40,218 nt of DNA from Stephanodiscus triporus. Lineage: Eukaryota; Bacillariophyta; Thalassiosirophyceae; Thalassiosirales; Thalassiosiraceae. The notes beneath the pieces are model-generated. The model was not told the DNA's origin. It worked only from the letters and a program-made list of their open reading frames with translations, and searched no databases. The DNA lies in contig JALLAZ010006326.1 of NCBI GenBank assembly GCA_036939755.1, forward strand, positions 1-40,218. The letters run 5' to 3'. Shown here piece after piece: positions 30,164-38,312 of this stretch. The first letter of the stretch is position 1, and every line of letters starts with the position of its first letter. The position numbers and the translations under genes are program-made.

Positions 30164-30937
30164 ATGTCTTCTGATTCTTCATCAGCGCCTTCTTTGGCCC
30201 CCCCCCCTCGCGCCGGATTTGACGAAATCGCTGATATGATTCGCGATATTTGTCTGGGTGCTTCGCCAGTTTCAACAAATGTTTCATCGACAGTCGCCGC
30301 TGCTGGTCGCCAGTTGAAGTCGTCGTTCACCAATAGCACGGGGAAGCAGAAATTAAACAACGATACTACGACGTCGGCCACTCCTGCTGCGAAGCGACGT
30401 GCGACTACGACATCGGAACACGAGTGTGTATTAATTTCTCGATTAATCACTGTCAAGCTGACAGATGCCAGACAGTCGGCGGTGAATTACGACGATAGTC
30501 ACGACGACAATACTGTGGATGATCGTTCAGTGAACACCACAAACGACGACGAAAGCATCATGAGTAGATCGTCCGAACGTGTTGCGTACAACAATCTAGC
30601 CGATGACGCTTGTGATGATGATGGCGTTGTATCGGGTATCGATGGGTTGCCTGAACTGGAACGGACTCTAAAACGGCTGCATATTAAATACCGCAAACCA
30701 CTTGACAAATATGCAATGACGGATATTTTTGAGCATGGCCGTGTTGTGCTCAATGAAAATCTCCACAAAGCACGATTCAACGCTCTGCAAAAGATTGAAA
30801 AGAAAAGAGATTTTATTCGACGGTCTGTTTGTTATTTTTTGTATCAAATGTCTAAAAGGAGAGAGTTGTTGGAGAGGTGCTCTTTGCGATCATCGGATCC
30901 CATGACAGAATACTATCAACCATCGTGGAAAGTTTGA
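30164..30937 (+). CDS. Unknown 257-residue protein inside the inverted-repeat element
   Basis: ATG 30164, one exon, no recognised domain. The first 150 residues are Ser/Thr/Asp-rich and probably disordered, with a short central strand-like segment (ECVLISRLITVKLTDARQ). The last 100 residues are a basic, helical block: LPELERTLKRLHIKYRKPLD, KYAMTDIFEHGRVVLNENLH, IEKKRDFIRRSVCYFLYQM. It is convergent with the helicase and shares the inverted repeats, so it is likely to serve the same element, perhaps as a DNA-binding or accessory factor; this is inference. No catalytic acidic triad or recombinase tyrosine signature could be picked out. Confidence 0.6.
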   Translation: MSSDSSSAPSLAPPPRAGFDEIADMIRDICLGASPVSTNVSSTVAAAGRQLKSSFTNSTGKQKLNNDTTTSATPAAKRRATTTSEHECVLISRLITVKLTDARQSAVNYDDSHDDNTVDDRSVNTTNDDESIMSRSSERVAYNNLADDACDDDGVVSGIDGLPELERTLKRLHIKYRKPLDKYAMTDIFEHGRVVLNENLHKARFNALQKIEKKRDFIRRSVCYFLYQMSKRRELLERCSLRSSDPMTEYYQPSWKV

Positions 30938-30986
30938 TAAAAGATATGTGTCGTCAATAGAAGATGAACGAACTAAACACCGGAGA

Positions 30987-32846
30987 CTACTGATATACCC
31001 TCCCAGTACTGATCGAGTCTGGACATACCATAAATGTCAACACTTCCGACATCGACTTTAACTGAATCGCTCGATCAGACTTCAATGGGTTCTGCATAAT
31101 CCGTGCATACATTTTTTGTACACAAACAAGGGAGATGTGAACCTCATATCTATTGTCGCCAAGATCAGCTAATGGATTACGATCGACGCGACCCATCTCC
31201 TGCACAATGACATGCATATTCGAAGGCAGTCCGATATGATATGATCGCCGGCACAGCTGACTACTCACACCACAGTCAGCCGCTTTAGTCGCCGGCATGA
31301 TCCGGATGTTTGGAAGACTAGGGCACTCACTGTCATCCAATTGGTCCAGTCCGGACAAATCATTTCCAAATGCATGCATGACCCAAACCTTGAATTGAAC
31401 ACCATCATCCCCAGTCAACGATATGACATCACCGTCGATTTTGCACTTATCAAGTATGCTCTCCATCGAATCGGTGATTGAACCAATAGCCTGTTGTTTT
31501 GAATTTGTGTACACTATAATTTTCAAATCAGTAGGATCCTTGAGATCCTGGGACACACTGCTGGAAACCGATTGAGATGGCTTCCCACATACGTTAACGT
31601 CGATGACGATTTGGCGACGGGATAACTCCAACCATAACACTTTGTCTGGTGGGCGTTGGTAGAGAGCGGTGATAACATCTTGATCACTCTGCCGAAATGT
31701 TGCCGACATTACAAGACGGTTACACTTCGTGGGCTGGTTCTCGTAAATACGCTTGAGCGTCTTCATGGCCGTCCGAAATTCAGGACGAAAAGCACGGCCG
31801 TCTTGAGCAACAGAATGAGCCTCGTCCACGACAATCAACCGGATAAGGTCCCGCGATGAAAGGGTGACCAACACCTTCTGCCAGAAGGTACCCGGTTGAA
31901 GGGATTGTGGGGAGGCGTATAAAAAGATTGACACAAACTCAGCCTCACGTGGGTTTAGCGAAATAAGACGATTGCTCAATACACGAGCATCGACGCCCAT
32001 GTGTTCGTCGAGGTGATAAGCCTCGATGAAGTTCTGCTCGTTAGTCGACTTGGAGACTTGGTCGCTACCGAGGCCAACCAGCGGTACCATCGTCAGTGTG
32101 ATCCCAGTCTGCAATGCGCCAACGGTGAGTGGGACCGCCGATTTACCGGACCCAGTCTTGGCAATTAGGTATAAAATCCTATCCCGCTGAAACGCAAGAT
32201 CGGCCACAGCCCTTATCTGGAAGTCGCGAGGGTAGCGGATCCCCCAATCATCAAGCATGGCTTGACGTATTATTTTCTCGTGGTCAGGGCTCACACCATC
32301 CACGTGCGAGTCGGCGACCTCGCCTCCCAAGGCCTCGCGACGATGGGGAGCAGTTAATTGATCGTAAGGCGTTGGATGACTGCCGCGTGGGTCAAGCTGA
32401 GTCCCCGGAATAATGGTGCCATCCGACGCGTCGTCGTCGTCGTCAGCAGACGCGTTGTCAGCACTGGTGTCGGGATTGTCAGAAGACGCATCATCGATGT
32501 CGGTGGCAGGATCGTCAGCAGCTGCATTGTCATCGTCTTCTTCATTGGGAGCGGCGGAATCGCCAGCAGACGCGAAGGGGTAGGATCTAGCGGAGTTTGT
32601 CCTGGCATATGGATTGATATAATCAACGTTTGGATCGAGACGAAAACGGAGTCCGCGCAACGTTGAAATTCCCCTATCTTCGGAAGGAGACAACGGACGC
32701 AACGAGGGACGGATCGAAGCAAGCCGGGCATGGGGATTGATAGTCGACTCCATGTCAGCATCCTCGGCGCCACTGGTTGGGGACGCGACTGGAGCGTTGC
32801 CTAGAACCAGGGGATCGACGAGGGGGGAGGGGGGGGGGACGATCAT
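30987..32846 (-). CDS. RecQ-like superfamily 2 DNA helicase
   Basis: 619 residues from ATG at 32846. An Asp/Ala-rich N-terminal third precedes the helicase core. Motifs: DFQIRAVADLAFQRD (motif 0, before the Walker A), AKTGSGKSAV (motif I, about residue 229), MVPLVGLGSDQV (Ia), VVDEAHSVAQDGRAFRPEF (motif II with the RecQ-type aromatic-rich loop, about 339), VMSATF (III), KIIVYTNSKQQA (IV), ATKAADCGV (V) and QEMGRVDRNP (VI, about 548). The DEAH-x7-G-x2-FRPE pattern is specific for RecQ. Motif VI has QEMGRVDR instead of the usual QETGRAGR. No RQC or HRDC domain is evident after the core. A better N-terminus (MSSERIPSLHQSRR at about 32937) lies in another frame and would join across a poly-G run near 32830, so the true start may be there. 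Confidence 0.85.
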   Translation of the reverse strand: MIVPPPSPLVDPLVLGNAPVASPTSGAEDADMESTINPHARLASIRPSLRPLSPSEDRGISTLRGLRFRLDPNVDYINPYARTNSARSYPFASAGDSAAPNEEDDDNAAADDPATDIDDASSDNPDTSADNASADDDDDASDGTIIPGTQLDPRGSHPTPYDQLTAPHRREALGGEVADSHVDGVSPDHEKIIRQAMLDDWGIRYPRDFQIRAVADLAFQRDRILYLIAKTGSGKSAVPLTVGALQTGITLTMVPLVGLGSDQVSKSTNEQNFIEAYHLDEHMGVDARVLSNRLISLNPREAEFVSIFLYASPQSLQPGTFWQKVLVTLSSRDLIRLIVVDEAHSVAQDGRAFRPEFRTAMKTLKRIYENQPTKCNRLVMSATFRQSDQDVITALYQRPPDKVLWLELSRRQIVIDVNVCGKPSQSVSSSVSQDLKDPTDLKIIVYTNSKQQAIGSITDSMESILDKCKIDGDVISLTGDDGVQFKVWVMHAFGNDLSGLDQLDDSECPSLPNIRIMPATKAADCGVSSQLCRRSYHIGLPSNMHVIVQEMGRVDRNPLADLGDNRYEVHISLVCVQKMYARIMQNPLKSDRAIQLKSMSEVLTFMVCPDSISTGRVYQ

Positions 32847-33087
32847 CGTCGTCTTCGTCTTTGTCAGAGGCGGAGTAGGGATTCCCCCAAGTAATCCGCC
32901 GCGACTGATGAAGGCTAGGGATGCGCTCCGATGACATGATATGAATCCTGAAATAATGGTGCTTGCGAGGGGAGGGGGGGGGAGGAATTCGATTGGGGGG
33001 GTGTGGGAAGGGCAGAAAAACCCCAAACATATGTAATCTACAGTAATACCTGTCGCGTTCCCACACCTCGAAAACTCACTAACAAAA

Positions 33088-33194
33088 TTTTGGCATTTAC
33101 CACCCCTTCTGCCATTTTATTTTTGAGTCTCGGGCTGATCCTGCCCCTACGTACCTGGAAGTTACGTAGGGCGGGTAACAGCTCGATATTCAAG
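33088..33194 (-). repeat. Right inverted repeat of the helicase element
   Basis: Complement of the left repeat, with about 20 bp fewer because the CCTACGTAGG block is missing. It has its own dyad (about 33135-33184): GCTG..CCTGCCCCTACGTA against TACGTAGGGCGGG..CAGC. Sequence differences between the two ends are largely compensated within each stem, which suggests that the folded shape is retained. Confidence 0.7.
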
Positions 33195-33267
33195 ATTGAG
33201 TGGCCAAGACCGGAAGTTGTCACATCCAAAATCTCTTGGTAATCATTATTGACTGATTATATGCAAT

Positions 33268-33486
33268 ATCCCACCATTGTGGGATTTTCTGATTTCTCCG
33301 GATTTTCACCGTGGTGGGAGGTTTCGAAGACAGATACTCTCTCTCTTTTGTACCTGTTTTGTCGTATGTATACGTAAATACCCTTTTTCAGCGAGGGTAT
33401 TTTTATGTGGGATTGAGGGGCGCAGGGTGGTACTTTTTACCGGAAAATCCCACATTTTTTGTTAGGAGGAACCGCAAAATCCCACA
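33268..33486. repeat. Short inverted-repeat cluster upstream of BDP1
   Basis: ATCCCAC-CATT-GTGGGAT forms a hairpin at 33268-33285. TGTGGGATTTT (33278-33288) recurs inverted as AAAATCCCACA at 33444-33454 and 33476-33486, and partly direct at about 33408. AAATACCC and GGGTATTT (33376-33383 and 33395-33402) form another perfect stem. The arrangement resembles a miniature inverted-repeat element of about 210 bp, or a set of binding sites in the BDP1 promoter. Confidence 0.5.
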
Positions 33487-33697
33487 CACACAACACACAA
33501 CAAAAATAAAACACGCCAACCATGGCGACGTCCGCCACTGCCTCTTCTGCCGCCCATGGCATCGGGCGTCGACGACGGGCACGACGACGGCCGCGACTGC
33601 GACGGCGACGGCAACGACGACGGCGAATCGACCGCCGCGTCCCGCCGCCCCCGCCCCCCGCGGGAAGAGGAGGGCCGTGGCCATCGCCCTGCCCACG

Positions 33698-35721
33698 ATG
33701 ACGCGACGCGCGGCGGCGGGCGGCGGGATGGGGGGCGCCGCGACCGGGACGACGACGACCGCGACTGCCGCCGCCGCGATGTCGTCGTCGTCGCGGGGGG
33801 GGGGATCGGCGATTATTACGACCGCGTACGCGGCCGCGCACGCGACGACGACGACTACGACGATCGGGGACGGCGACGACGACGACGACGACGATGCGGC
33901 GAAGGGGGGGACGACGTCGTCGTCGTCGTCCGGCGGCGGCGGCGACGACGACGACGACGACGTCGTCGTACGCGCTTACGACGACGAGGCGGACGCTCTC
34001 GTGCTCGCGGCGGAGGCCGCGGCGGCGGCACTCGTCCTCGAGAACGGCGACGACGCGATGGACGACGACGACGACGATTGCGACGAAGATGACGATGACG
34101 ACGGCTTCGTCGTCGTCGTCGACGAGACGTCGCCGGCCGTCGCGAAGACGACGACGACGTCGGACGTTCGCGACGACGACCGTCCCGACGACGGGAGGGC
34201 ATACGATCGCGACGACTTCGTAGTCGAGGGTCATCCGCTCGGTCGGCCGTCGCAGGTGCGAACGTTCGAATCGAAAGTGCCAACATCGTCGTCGACGTCG
34301 CGCCCGCTGATCATGTCGATCGCTCAACGGAATTTCGTTACGCATTATTACGGCATCGCGGGGGAGGAGGAGGAGGAGGAGGAGGACGTCGGCGTCGAGG
34401 TCGTCGTCGGGGGTGGACGACGACGACTCGGAGGACGCGGACTCGAGGAGGGGGTGGAGGAGGAGGAGGATGAAGACGACGACGACTGCGACAATTCGAA
34501 GTTGTCGGGTGGCGGGAAGGGAGGGGCGGGCGCGGACGGTGACGACGACGACGAGTTCGAGGAGGTCGTCGAGGAGGGGGAGGACAACGACGAAACAGGC
34601 GATGACGCGGTCCTCGCTAACAATGCGCCCGTCGAGGCGGGGGTGGGAGGCGGGACGACGACGGCCGCCGCGACGACGACCGCCACCACCCTCAGGGCGC
34701 TGTGTCGGCGAATACCGCGTTCTTTTGGGGGGAAGGTCAAGGCGAGGAAACTCGGCGGGAGGAAGACGACGAGGGGGGGTCGTGGTACGACGAACGGCAA
34801 CAAGAACGGGGTCACGTTCTACGAGGGGGGGGACGCGGTTCGTTTTTTTTCCAAGGACGAGGAAGACGACGTGAATCCGTCGCCGGATACGGAGACGACG
34901 ACGACGATTACGACGGACGAACTACGTAAGACCGGAGGGGAGGACGCGCCCCCCCCGGCCCCGTCCCCCCCCAGCGGCCCGCAGGTGACCGTCGACGAGC
35001 ACGGTCTCATCGTCATCGAACCGTCCTCCCTCCTGCCGAATCCCGAATCCCGTCGGTCCACGTCCCAGATCGACGACGAGCTCGGCAACGCCGTGATCGA
35101 CGAGGGGGAGAACGCCGGACGATTGGGCGCGATACAGGCGAGGTACGACTCGTACACGACCAACGCGCGGACGACGCCGGCTCGTTGGACCCCGCGCGAG
35201 ACCAGGACGTTCTTCGACGCGCTCCGTCAGTGCGGACCGGACTTCGGATTGATGCAGACGTTCTGCCCGGGCAGGACGAGGATGCAGCTGAAGAGGAAAT
35301 TCAAGGTCGAGAGCAGGAAGAATGCTAGGTTGGTCGATATGGCGTTGGATCCCAAGTGCAAGGTCAAGTTAGGTGTGTGTATGCGCGTTTTTATTTTCAC
35401 GCCGCGCACAGTCATGATCATATTATTATTATCTCTCCCCTCATGCCCGTTTATCCTTACTTATTCAATCTCGCGTGGGGTTGTTGTTTCTCTCTAGACT
35501 TGTCGGTCTTTGGTGACGATTTGGAAATTCCGGAGGAGGTCCCCCCCTTCGCCGCGGGGGCGACGCCCGCTGACCCCGCGGCCCCTGGCTGTGCATCTTC
35601 TGCCTCGACGGCGAAGGAGCGAGGAGAAGAGACGGACAGGGGCGATGCGGCGAGTTCGGTGAGAACTCGAGACTCCCGCTCCAAGGCACTTCAGAGTCTT
35701 AGAAATTTCACAGATTTTTAA
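33698..35721 (+). CDS. BDP1: TFIIIB subunit BDP1 (B'' component), two exons
   Basis: Spliced CDS 33698-35372 joined to 35498-35721; the 125-bp intron starts GTGTGT and ends CTCTAG, rebuilding KVKL|DLSVFGDDLE. Product 632 residues. The diagnostic part is the SANT domain at about residues 490-545: ARWTPRETRTFFDALRQCGP, DFGLMQTFCPGRTRMQLKRK, FKVESRKN. It is preceded by VDEHGLIVIEPSSLL and followed by LDLSVF, all typical of BDP1. BDP1 joins BRF and TBP to recruit RNA polymerase III to tRNA and 5S genes. The N-terminal 400 residues are low-complexity Asp, Glu, Gly and Thr runs from GAC repeats. The start is uncertain: ATGs at 33522 and 33556 lie in the other two frames, so a frameshift or extra intron is possible. 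ATG 33698 is the first in the frame of the SANT domain after the retained upstream flank. Confidence 0.85.
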
Positions 35722-35767
35722 TGTTAGAATGATATGTGCGATACCATAGAACGTGCTACTTTTTAGC

Positions 35768-36180
35768 TTAATTTTCAGATTGGCTGCATCTCCTTCTTCC
35801 CCTCCACCCCCCCATCCCATGCCATTTAAGGTTAACGCACATCTGCGGGTGGGGGAACCATTCCATGATCGTCCCGCATCCCCTTTCGATCCGTTTTCCA
35901 AAAGGCAATCTTCTACACTTTGTGCCATGCCTATGACATGCTACTCCATCCCGGGCATAGTTGGTGCACCCCTCATGGACACAGCATTTCCTCTTCACAT
36001 TCACGCCATGCCTATGACATACTACTCCATCCCGGGCCAAGTGTGTGCACCCAACATGGCTGCAATGTTTGACCATCGTGCCATGCATGACAATGACACA
36101 TACTCCGCCCTTAACGGCTCCATTGGTGCACCCCTCATGGCTGCAGAGTTTCTTCTCCGCATTCGCACCATGCCCAATAC
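35768..36180 (-). pseudogene. Remnant of a Cys/His (CxxxxC..C..HG) repeat protein
   Basis: On the minus strand three tandem units are readable in one frame: LCSHEGCTNGAVKGGVC, HCSHVGCTHLARDGVVCHRHG and CCVHEGCTNYARDGVACHRHG. These follow the pattern C-x4-C-x8-C-x2-HG, a small zinc-binding repeat that I recall as common in diatom genomes. The first unit is interrupted (VIVMHG instead of RHG), and the frame upstream has a stop (about 36188) just before another damaged unit. An ATG-initiated part exists (36088-35768, 106 residues), ending in an unrelated tail. I read this as a decayed fragment, but a short functional protein cannot be excluded. Confidence 0.55.
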
Positions 36181-36517
36181 ACGTTCAACATCACATGCAA
36201 CCATCATCATCGTATTCTCCATTCTACCAATGGCAGACCTGGATGCTGGAATGTCCAGACGATGGTTCATCTTGACCATTTCATTTCCAGCATTCGCGAT
36301 GGCCAAATTTTGGAAGAGTCAGACTTTGAATTACTTGCATAGGATTGGGAAGGCAAGTTATCACCATCAAATACCAAGGTGTGTATGTTATTGTCAATAA
36401 CGATTACTTGAATTGGTCATGGACCATGCCACCTTTCTCTGTTACCTGTGACAGTGGAAGAATGTAGAGTGTACCTTTGGTTAATTAAAGGTCGATGGCA
36501 GATTTTGAAGTCTGGGA

Positions 36518-36588
<71 letters not shown>

Positions 36589-36748
36589 NAAAAAGGGGTG
36601 AAATTGAATACATTAAGATCCATTAGGGTGCCATAGTCAACCCCTTTCTCCCAGATTTTGGGGATAAGCTCTTCGCTTCGAGACATCGAAGCTTGGATTA
36701 TGTGAAACAAGATCTGTACGGCGGCGACTCGAGGCGCAGAACGCTGGC
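36181..36748. other. Intergenic region with GT microsatellite
   Basis: The left part may hold further decayed sequence of the zinc-repeat gene. The right part is the promoter of the lumen protein gene. The only clear structure is the GT repeat at 36520-36588. No supported gene. Confidence 0.5.
36520..36589. repeat. GT dinucleotide microsatellite ending in an undetermined base
   Basis: About 34 GT units in a row end in an N at 36589, immediately followed by AAAAAGGGG. The N marks a point where the assembly or sequencing could not resolve the repeat, so its true length is unknown. Confidence 0.95.
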
Positions 36749-38201
36749 ATGGCGAACAACCTTCAATCGATCGGTCGGCCTGGCGGCCGTCTACGGCCGC
36801 TGCTGTTGACAACGCTTTACTTCACCCAAACCGATGATGTTGCATCGTTTGTACCACCTAAACGCGCAGTGATGTCACCATCCCACATTAAAGCAATTCG
36901 TTCCGGTGGTTTCGGATTCGACTTCGATGGAGACACAGCAGAGATCGTAGACTACGGTGGAGTGAATGATCGTTCACGTTCGCTCGATTACAGCGATAGA
37001 AGGTCGTTCCTTTCTTCGTTATTCGCCTCGTCCCTGTTGGGCGTGACGGCACCATCGCCGGCATTTGCCGCCAAAGGCGCGGCAGAATATGATTTGGAGT
37101 ATTACATGCGAGATCTTTTGTGAGTAAGAGAGAGGTCGCGCATTCTGTTCGTCCAGCGGCTTAATGAAATTAGTGAATATCACATCACCGCTTTTGCTAA
37201 TGTAATATTACTCAAACGACCCTTGCTATTTTGTTGATGGGAAAGTATGGGAAACAAAAGAGAGGGAAACCTGCCAGTGTCCAACGCTCCTCCCCCCCAC
37301 CCGCCTCGCAAACTCCAAGGACGATTGCTACCGCTTCTTCTTGATGATGACTTGCAATCATGCATTCCCATCTTGGAGTTGGCCCGAATAAGCAGAATAC
37401 CAATATCCACACTGTCCGAGCATATTAGAGCCGTCAGGTCCAAAGCACAATCTGCATTTAAGACGTCACATCCATGGGAAGACGAATTAGTGCGCGATGA
37501 GTACTATTTCGATTTGACGTGTTATGCATTATGGCGGACTGCATCCTCTGTCATTTCCCAAGACTATGTACAAAGGGATCTGTTCGTGAGAAACATGGGT
37601 AGACGGTTGTTGAATGAAATGATGACTTTTCTTTCCAAAAAGACAACCGATACGCTGCAAAGCACAAATGGTCCGAGTTTAACAGACACTGTGCCGTGCG
37701 TCATAGAAATTTTGAACATATTCCAATCTTCAAATTACTGCTCCAGTTATCGTCTTGGAGATAAAAATGATGACGAAAGAACCGGCCTTAATGTGTTTGA
37801 TTCGCTCGACGACGAAGAAATATCATCACAAGACGGTGGAGGGGGATCGGTCGATTGTTTAGTGAGTATCTTCGACCCGGCGACACTGGGCGGAGCACTG
37901 CAAATCAACGGCGAGGGTTCACGATTTGCACCCGACTTCATAGGACCTACTCTTGCAGCGGTGTGGGAACGTGTGGGCGTCGATGGTGCTGTAGGAGTCA
38001 GCTTCGAAAGTTACTTTGTCGATCCTGTCTACCGACCTAATCCCAAGGTAAGACTTAATGGCTCTGTGTCGAAACAATCATTCTCACTTGGCTCCTTGTA
38101 CTCACTTGATATCACATGTATGAAAAACGCAACTGGCGAAAACGGCGAAGGATTTCTTCCCGAATGAAAGACTCTATCAGTTTACAATTACGAGGAAGTA
38201 G
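36749..38201 (+). CDS. Predicted thylakoid-lumen protein of unknown function, three exons
   Basis: Spliced CDS 36749-37119, 37246-38047, 38151-38201; 407 residues. Introns are 126 bp (GTGAGT) and 103 bp (GTAAGA). The last exon, DFFPNERLYQFTITRK, was chosen because both splice sites are phase 0 and the residues look like a closing beta strand; without that splice the frame ends at 38167. The presequence has three parts: a hydrophobic segment LRPLLLTTLYFTQ; a cleavage site DDVAS|FVPP with Phe after it, as in diatom plastid signals; and after a basic stretch DRRSFLSSLFASSLL...APSPAFA, a twin-arginine signal with an AxA site. Together these predict import into the thylakoid lumen by the Tat route. 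The mature part (about 300 residues, from AKGAAEYDLEYYMRDLF) has no recognised domain. Confidence 0.75.
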
Positions 38202-38312
38202 GAGTGGTATGCTGTCATGCACTACTAACAATATAGAGTAAGAGATATTGAAAGTCAATCGACTACTACTGGCTTGGCATTCATGCTTGGATGATACACT
38301 GTTGTGACTGTT

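Larger units (their letters stand above)
29699..33194. mobile_element. 3.5-kb inverted-repeat element carrying a RecQ-like helicase and an unknown gene
   Basis: The ends are imperfect inverted repeats (29699-29823 and 33088-33194) with long matching blocks: CTTGAATA at the tip, TACGTAACTT-CAGGTACGTA, a 22-bp perfect block (29759-29780 against the complement of 33111-33132) and GGGTGGTAAA-TGCCAAAA or close variants. Between them are two convergent genes 49 bp apart. The unit sits between host genes transcribed away from it. The 7-mer GGCCAAG flanks both sides (29692-29698 and 33202-33208), offset by 7 bp on the right, so it is only a candidate duplication. No DDE transposase, tyrosine recombinase or Helitron Rep motif is seen. 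Confidence 0.65.

Noticed and set aside
33437..34345. Minus-strand Arg/Val-rich open frame of 302 codons
   Set aside because: Shadow of the GAC repeats in BDP1 exon 1; residue runs mirror the repeat units.
36520..36589. Regular repeat that could be mistaken for a short repeat array
   Set aside because: It is a pure GT dinucleotide run with no spacers; a microsatellite, not CRISPR.
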